Below are positions 5,977 to 9,499 of a stretch of 9,499 nt of DNA, in pieces. The position numbers and the translations under genes were made by a program. The notes under the pieces were generated by a model. That model saw only the letters and a list, made by a program, of their open reading frames with translations. It was not told where the DNA came from and ran no database searches. Positions within the stretch are counted from its first letter, which is position 1. Each line of letters opens with the position of its first letter. Origin of the DNA: an uncultured Verrucomicrobiota bacterium (GTDB taxonomy: Bacteria; Verrucomicrobiota; Verrucomicrobiia; Methylacidiphilales; Verrucolacustridaceae); NCBI GenBank assembly GCA_903905395.1, contig CAIVGD010000260.1, positions 1 to 9,499 of the forward strand, in the 5' to 3' direction.

Positions 5977-6734
5977 GTATGGTGCTGGATCTTTCTGGCA
6001 AAGTCGTATTGGTGACGGGAGCCTCCCAAGGGATTGGCGAGCAGATTGCCCGCACCTTTCATCACGCTGGGGCCGCCGTCGTCCTAAATCATCCAGGGAT
6101 TGATCGGACACAACAAGATGCCGAGAAAATCGCGGAGGAACTTGAGGGGAATCGATCTGGCACCACCCTTGTGATTGCGGCCGATATCGCGCAGGCCGAT
6201 CAGGTAATTCAGATGATGGGCGCGGTCCGCGATCGTTTCGGTGGGCTGGATTTTCTTGTAAACAATGCGGCAATCATCCGCGATCGCTCCATCGCGAAAA
6301 TGTCAGAGCAGGAATGGCAGCAGGTAATTGATGTGGATCTGACCGGAGTATTTCACTGTTGCAAGCACGCCCTCCCCATTCTCAGGGATGGCGGAGCCGT
6401 GGTGAGCACTGCCAGCATCGCGGGCTTGATGGGTTTTTACGGGCAGTGTAATTACGCTGCCGCCAAGGCGGGGGTGGCTGCCATGATGCGGGTGCTTTCG
6501 CGGGAGGTGGCGCGTCGAGGAATCCGCGTAAACGCCATCGCCCCGGGGGTGATCGAAACGGCTATGGCGCAAACCATCCCACTTGAGGTGCGCGCATCGA
6601 TGCTTCAGCAAATCCCTCTGGGTCGCTTTGGAAAGGCGGATGAAATCGCCCAAGTCGTGCTCTTTCTCTGCTCACCAATGGCTTCCTACATCACTGGGCA
6701 GACAATCGAAATAAACGGCGGGTGGAGAGGATGA
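5973..6734 (+). CDS. SDR-family oxidoreductase (FabG/PhaB-like, 3-hydroxyacyl type)
   Basis: A classical short-chain dehydrogenase/reductase of 253 residues that interconverts a hydroxyl and a keto group with NAD(P). It shows the cofactor motif TGASQGIG (15-22), NNAA (97-100), catalytic Ser148 in ASIAG, and YxxxK with Tyr161 and Lys165 in NYAAAKAG. The substrate-loop region IAPGVIETAM and the end YITGQTIEINGG are those of FabG/PhaB-type members. The start is ATG 5973, which overlaps the IclR stop by four bases; a second in-frame ATG at 5979 is an alternative. The frame is open further upstream inside the IclR gene, but that extension is not homologous to the family. With a CoA-transferase and a thiolase directly downstream, the likely substrate is a 3-hydroxy acid or 3-hydroxyacyl-CoA (for example 3-hydroxybutyrate, or acetoacetyl-CoA in the reductive direction). 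A sugar dehydrogenase role cannot be excluded by motifs. Confidence 0.88.
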   Translation: MSMVLDLSGKVVLVTGASQGIGEQIARTFHHAGAAVVLNHPGIDRTQQDAEKIAEELEGNRSGTTLVIAADIAQADQVIQMMGAVRDRFGGLDFLVNNAAIIRDRSIAKMSEQEWQQVIDVDLTGVFHCCKHALPILRDGGAVVSTASIAGLMGFYGQCNYAAAKAGVAAMMRVLSREVARRGIRVNAIAPGVIETAMAQTIPLEVRASMLQQIPLGRFGKADEIAQVVLFLCSPMASYITGQTIEINGGWRG

Positions 6735-8281
6735 GAGCTCTTGCCAAAGTTGTACCAGTCTCCGATGCCGTCGCGCAAATCCCTTCGGGTTCTGTGGTGG
6801 CGGTCTCTGGGTTCGTGGGGGCGGCCCATCCCGAACAACTAACAGCGGAACTTGAACAGCGATTCTTGCGGACGGGTCAACCTCGGGATCTCACTTTAAT
6901 TTACGCTGCGGGGCAAGGAGACGGAGCCACACGCGGGCTAAACCATCTGGCGCATCAGGGTTTAGTGCGAAGGGTTATCGGAGGGCACTGGAACCTCGCG
7001 CCGAAGATGGGGCGCTTGGCGTTGGAGGAGAAGATCGAGGCATATAATTTTCCCCAAGGAGTGCTAAGTATTCTTTTTCGAGAGATTGCAGCGAAGCGCT
7101 CCGGGGTGATCACCAAGGTGGGTATGGGCACATTCGTGGATCCGTTGCACGGGGGAGGACGTTTTAATAATCGAACCCACGATTCCTTGGTCGAACGAAT
7201 CCAGTTGGGTGGAGAGGATTGGTTATGGTATCGCGCAATTCCCCTTAACGTTGGGTTGATCCGGGCGACCCGGGCCGATTCTTTCGGAAATCTTACCATG
7301 GAAAAGGAGGGGATCATTGGCGAGGTGCTACCGATCGCGCAGGCTACTCATAACAATGGGGGTATCGTGATTGCCCAAGTAGAGGAACTTGTGGAACTGA
7401 TTGAGGATCCGAAGTCCGTTTGTGTGCCCGGCATTCTGGTGGACTATGTGGTTTTATCCGATCCATCGCACCATGAACAAACTTTCTCAGGATCCTTCGA
7501 GCAGGATTTTATCCAGCGGAGTGTCACGACCACGGCGACTGCACCACTGGCTTTTTCAGAAAGGAAAATTGTCGCCCGCCGCGCCCTAAATGAAATTAGA
7601 AAGGGGGACATAGTTAATTTGGGGATCGGTATGCCGGAGGCCATCCCCCCTGTGGCGAACGAAGAAAACCGTTTATGCGAATTTACCCTCACTGTGGAAA
7701 GTGGACCCATTGGAGGTATGCCGGCGGCTGGAATGAACTTCGGCTGTAGCTATGGGCCGGAGGCCATCATCGATCAACCGGCCCAATTCGATTTCTACGA
7801 TGGAGGAGGCCTGGATGTTGCGGCCTTGGGCGCGATTGAGGTGGATGAAGAAGGGAATGTAAACGTCAGCACTTTTCCAGACCGCTTCGCCGGGGTTGGC
7901 GGGTTTATCAATATTTCACAGAACACAAAAAAAATTCTCTTCTGCTGTTCTTTTCGCGCGGGAGGTCTGGCGGTGACTGTAGGGGATGACGGCAAGCTAC
8001 ACATTGCGCATGAGGGTACTCACAGCAAATTTGTAAAGCGGGTCCAGTCGGTCTGTTTTCACGGGCCCTCGGCACGCGAACGAGGTCAGGATGTAATCTA
8101 CATCACAGAACGAGCTGTCTTTCGGTTGGGTGACAAGGGACTGGAACTTGTCGAAATTGCTCCAGGCATGGATCTGCATCGCGATATTTTGGATCGCATG
8201 GATTTCCGCCCAGTCTTGCGTAAACTCGTGCCCATGCCAGCCGACTGTTTCAGACACTCCATACGGAAATCATCGCAATGA
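6731..8281 (+). CDS. Acyl-CoA:acid CoA-transferase, Pct/YdiF type
   Basis: A class I CoA-transferase that moves CoA between acids through a glutamyl-CoA thioester. Both halves, separate alpha and beta subunits in AtoDA or ScoAB, are fused in one 516-residue chain, as in propionate CoA-transferase (Pct) and E. coli YdiF. The alpha-like half has SGFVG (26-30), GHWNLAPKMG (85-94) and VGMGTFVDP (130-138). The beta-like half starts near 276, with NLGIGMPEAI (296-305), TVESGPIGGMPAAG carrying the likely catalytic Glu323, and FYDGGGLD. Length and motif spacing match Pct closely. The ATG at 6731 overlaps the SDR stop by four bases (ATGA), and GGAG lies just upstream at 6724-6727; the in-frame GTG at 6722 is less likely because it adds residues the family lacks. 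Pct-type enzymes accept short acids such as acetate, propionate, lactate, 3-hydroxybutyrate or acetoacetate. Next to a thiolase, acetoacetate or a related 3-keto acid is the most economical guess. Confidence 0.92.
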   Translation: MRALAKVVPVSDAVAQIPSGSVVAVSGFVGAAHPEQLTAELEQRFLRTGQPRDLTLIYAAGQGDGATRGLNHLAHQGLVRRVIGGHWNLAPKMGRLALEEKIEAYNFPQGVLSILFREIAAKRSGVITKVGMGTFVDPLHGGGRFNNRTHDSLVERIQLGGEDWLWYRAIPLNVGLIRATRADSFGNLTMEKEGIIGEVLPIAQATHNNGGIVIAQVEELVELIEDPKSVCVPGILVDYVVLSDPSHHEQTFSGSFEQDFIQRSVTTTATAPLAFSERKIVARRALNEIRKGDIVNLGIGMPEAIPPVANEENRLCEFTLTVESGPIGGMPAAGMNFGCSYGPEAIIDQPAQFDFYDGGGLDVAALGAIEVDEEGNVNVSTFPDRFAGVGGFINISQNTKKILFCCSFRAGGLAVTVGDDGKLHIAHEGTHSKFVKRVQSVCFHGPSARERGQDVIYITERAVFRLGDKGLELVEIAPGMDLHRDILDRMDFRPVLRKLVPMPADCFRHSIRKSSQ

Positions 8282-9441
8282 TCTTTAACCACCCCATCCA
8301 TGTCCTCGCTGCCCAGCGTTCTCCCATCGGGCGTTTTGGTGGAGCTTTCAAAGAGGTGTCTGCGGTAGCCCTGGCCACAGAGGTCGCTCAGGCCGTGCTC
8401 AAGGCAACGGGCACCTCCCAACCAGATCACGTGATCGTAGGCCAAGTGCTGCAAGCAGGCACGGGGATGAATCTTGCGCGCCAGCTCGTTTTGCGTTTGG
8501 GACTCGGTCAATCCGTCCCAGGTCTCACGGTGAATATGGTCTGCGGTTCGGGTCTGCAATCCGTTGTACTTGCTGCCTCAACGATTGCCACTGGGGATGC
8601 GCAGGTGGTGTTGGCGGGTGGGGCGGAGAACATGAGTCGAGCACCCTATCTCGACACTTTTTCCCGCTGGGGAAATAAACTCGGGTCGGCGACGTTGACG
8701 GATTCGATAATGTGCGACGGTTTGACCGATCCTTTTCTGGATATCGGGATGGGTGAGACTGCCGAGCGGGTGGCCGATCGGTTCAAAATCACACGTGAAG
8801 ATCAAGACCGCTTTGCCTTGCGCAGTCAGCAACGGGCAGGAGCGGCGGTTGGGGAATTCGCGCGGGAAATTGTGCCAATCACGACACGTAAAGGCTGGTG
8901 TGAGCGGGACGAACATCCGCGTGGCGATATCACGGAAGAAAAGCTCGCCGCACTCAAACCTTCCTTCCGGGAAAAGGGCACGGTAACCGCCGGGAATGCC
9001 TCTGGGATCAACGATGGCGCTGCCTTGGTCTTGCTGGCCAGCGTCGAGGCCATGAAAAAAAGCGGACTTCGTTCGCGTGCCAGGGTGGTCGGGGCACGGG
9101 TGGTGGGGTGTGATCCAGCCCTGATGGGATTAGGACCCGTGGCGGCGGTACAGGCTCTTTGCGCCGAATTGAGGTGGAATCTCTCTGAGGTGCCGGCGGT
9201 GGAAATCAACGAAGCCTTTGCCGCTCAGACCCTCGCTTGCATTGGAGAACTGCGGTTGCGGGAGAATCAAGTCAACCTGCGTGGCGGAGCCATTGCTCTC
9301 GGGCATCCTATTGGTTGCAGCGGAGCACGGATTCTTGTCACACTCCTCCATCTTTTGGAGGATCGTGGTTGGCAACGTGGCATCGCCTCTCTTTGCATTG
9401 GCGGTGGCATGGGCATTGCTCTGGCCATCGAACGAGATTAA
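8278..9441 (+). CDS. Thiolase, acetyl-CoA acetyltransferase type
   Basis: A cytoplasmic thiolase that cleaves a 3-ketoacyl-CoA with free CoA, or condenses two acetyl-CoA. The 387-residue protein is complete and of family length. All catalytic elements are present: nucleophile Cys89 in NMVCGSG, NEAFAAQ with Asn311, His343 in GGAIALGHPIGCSGAR, and the acid/base Cys373 in CIGGGMGIAL. The spacing agrees with biosynthetic-type thiolases (Cys89, His348, Cys378 in the well-studied enzyme). The ATG at 8278 overlaps the CoA-transferase stop by four bases (ATGA), with a weak GGAA about nine bases before. It is the last gene of the operon visible here; 58 bases follow to the window end. Motifs favour an acetoacetyl-CoA type, but a 3-oxoadipyl-CoA or other branched substrate cannot be ruled out. 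Confidence 0.93.
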   Translation: MIFNHPIHVLAAQRSPIGRFGGAFKEVSAVALATEVAQAVLKATGTSQPDHVIVGQVLQAGTGMNLARQLVLRLGLGQSVPGLTVNMVCGSGLQSVVLAASTIATGDAQVVLAGGAENMSRAPYLDTFSRWGNKLGSATLTDSIMCDGLTDPFLDIGMGETAERVADRFKITREDQDRFALRSQQRAGAAVGEFAREIVPITTRKGWCERDEHPRGDITEEKLAALKPSFREKGTVTAGNASGINDGAALVLLASVEAMKKSGLRSRARVVGARVVGCDPALMGLGPVAAVQALCAELRWNLSEVPAVEINEAFAAQTLACIGELRLRENQVNLRGGAIALGHPIGCSGARILVTLLHLLEDRGWQRGIASLCIGGGMGIALAIERD

Positions 9442-9499
9442 ACCAGTCCCAATCCCTTCCAATTTCAAATCCAAAGATAGAGCGGACTTTCCATAGTCC
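9442..9499. other. Non-coding tail after thiolase
   Basis: These 58 bases show no start codon with a ribosome site, no hairpin with a T tract and no recognisable element. The end of the operon is not defined. Confidence 0.5.

Noticed and set aside
1..9499. Defence, toxin-antitoxin, phage, transposon or CRISPR content
   Set aside because: All substantial genes are metabolic or regulatory, and no terminal repeats, transposase motifs, or regularly spaced repeats were found by eye.

Overview
The window carries eight protein-coding genes of a bacterial catabolic region. It shows no RNA genes, insertion sequences, CRISPR array, phage genes or defence genes. Base composition looks moderately GC-rich by eye. 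The forms of the rhamnulokinase and glycerate kinase, and the mix of deoxysugar, FAH-family and amidohydrolase genes, would suit a carbohydrate-degrading bacterium of the Verrucomicrobiota/Planctomycetota type. That is inference only; nothing here fixes the taxon.

Left part, plus strand: the 3' portion of a rhamnulokinase gene (rhaB, cut by the window start) ends at 1276. After a 184-bp spacer with a good sigma70-type promoter comes a complete glycerate 2-kinase gene (1461-2648). Middle part, minus strand: a fumarylacetoacetate-hydrolase (FAH) family gene (2934-3737) and an amidohydrolase-2 family gene (4181-5152), separated by 443 bp with no convincing gene but with a symmetric 34-bp palindromic element. 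The FAH gene converges on the glycerate kinase gene across 285 bp.

Right part, plus strand: an IclR-family regulator starts 65 bp from the amidohydrolase gene and diverges from it. It is followed by an SDR oxidoreductase, a single-chain Pct/YdiF-type CoA-transferase and a complete acetoacetyl-CoA-type thiolase. Each of these junctions is a 4-bp ATGA stop/start overlap, so the four genes form one tightly coupled operon with the regulator first.

Working model (inference): the SDR interconverts a 3-hydroxy acid and a 3-keto acid (free or as CoA thioester), the CoA-transferase activates the acid, and the thiolase cleaves the 3-ketoacyl-CoA. The divergent amidohydrolase (lactonase-like or other hydrolase) and FAH-family enzyme (C-C hydrolysis of a diketo acid) could act upstream, for example by releasing acetoacetate or a similar keto acid. 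IclR probably controls both directions through the short divergent spacer, which holds an ATTCC-N7-GGAAT inverted repeat. The substrate cannot be read from the sequence. All families are known; the uncommon points are the gene combination and a few unexplained non-coding elements.
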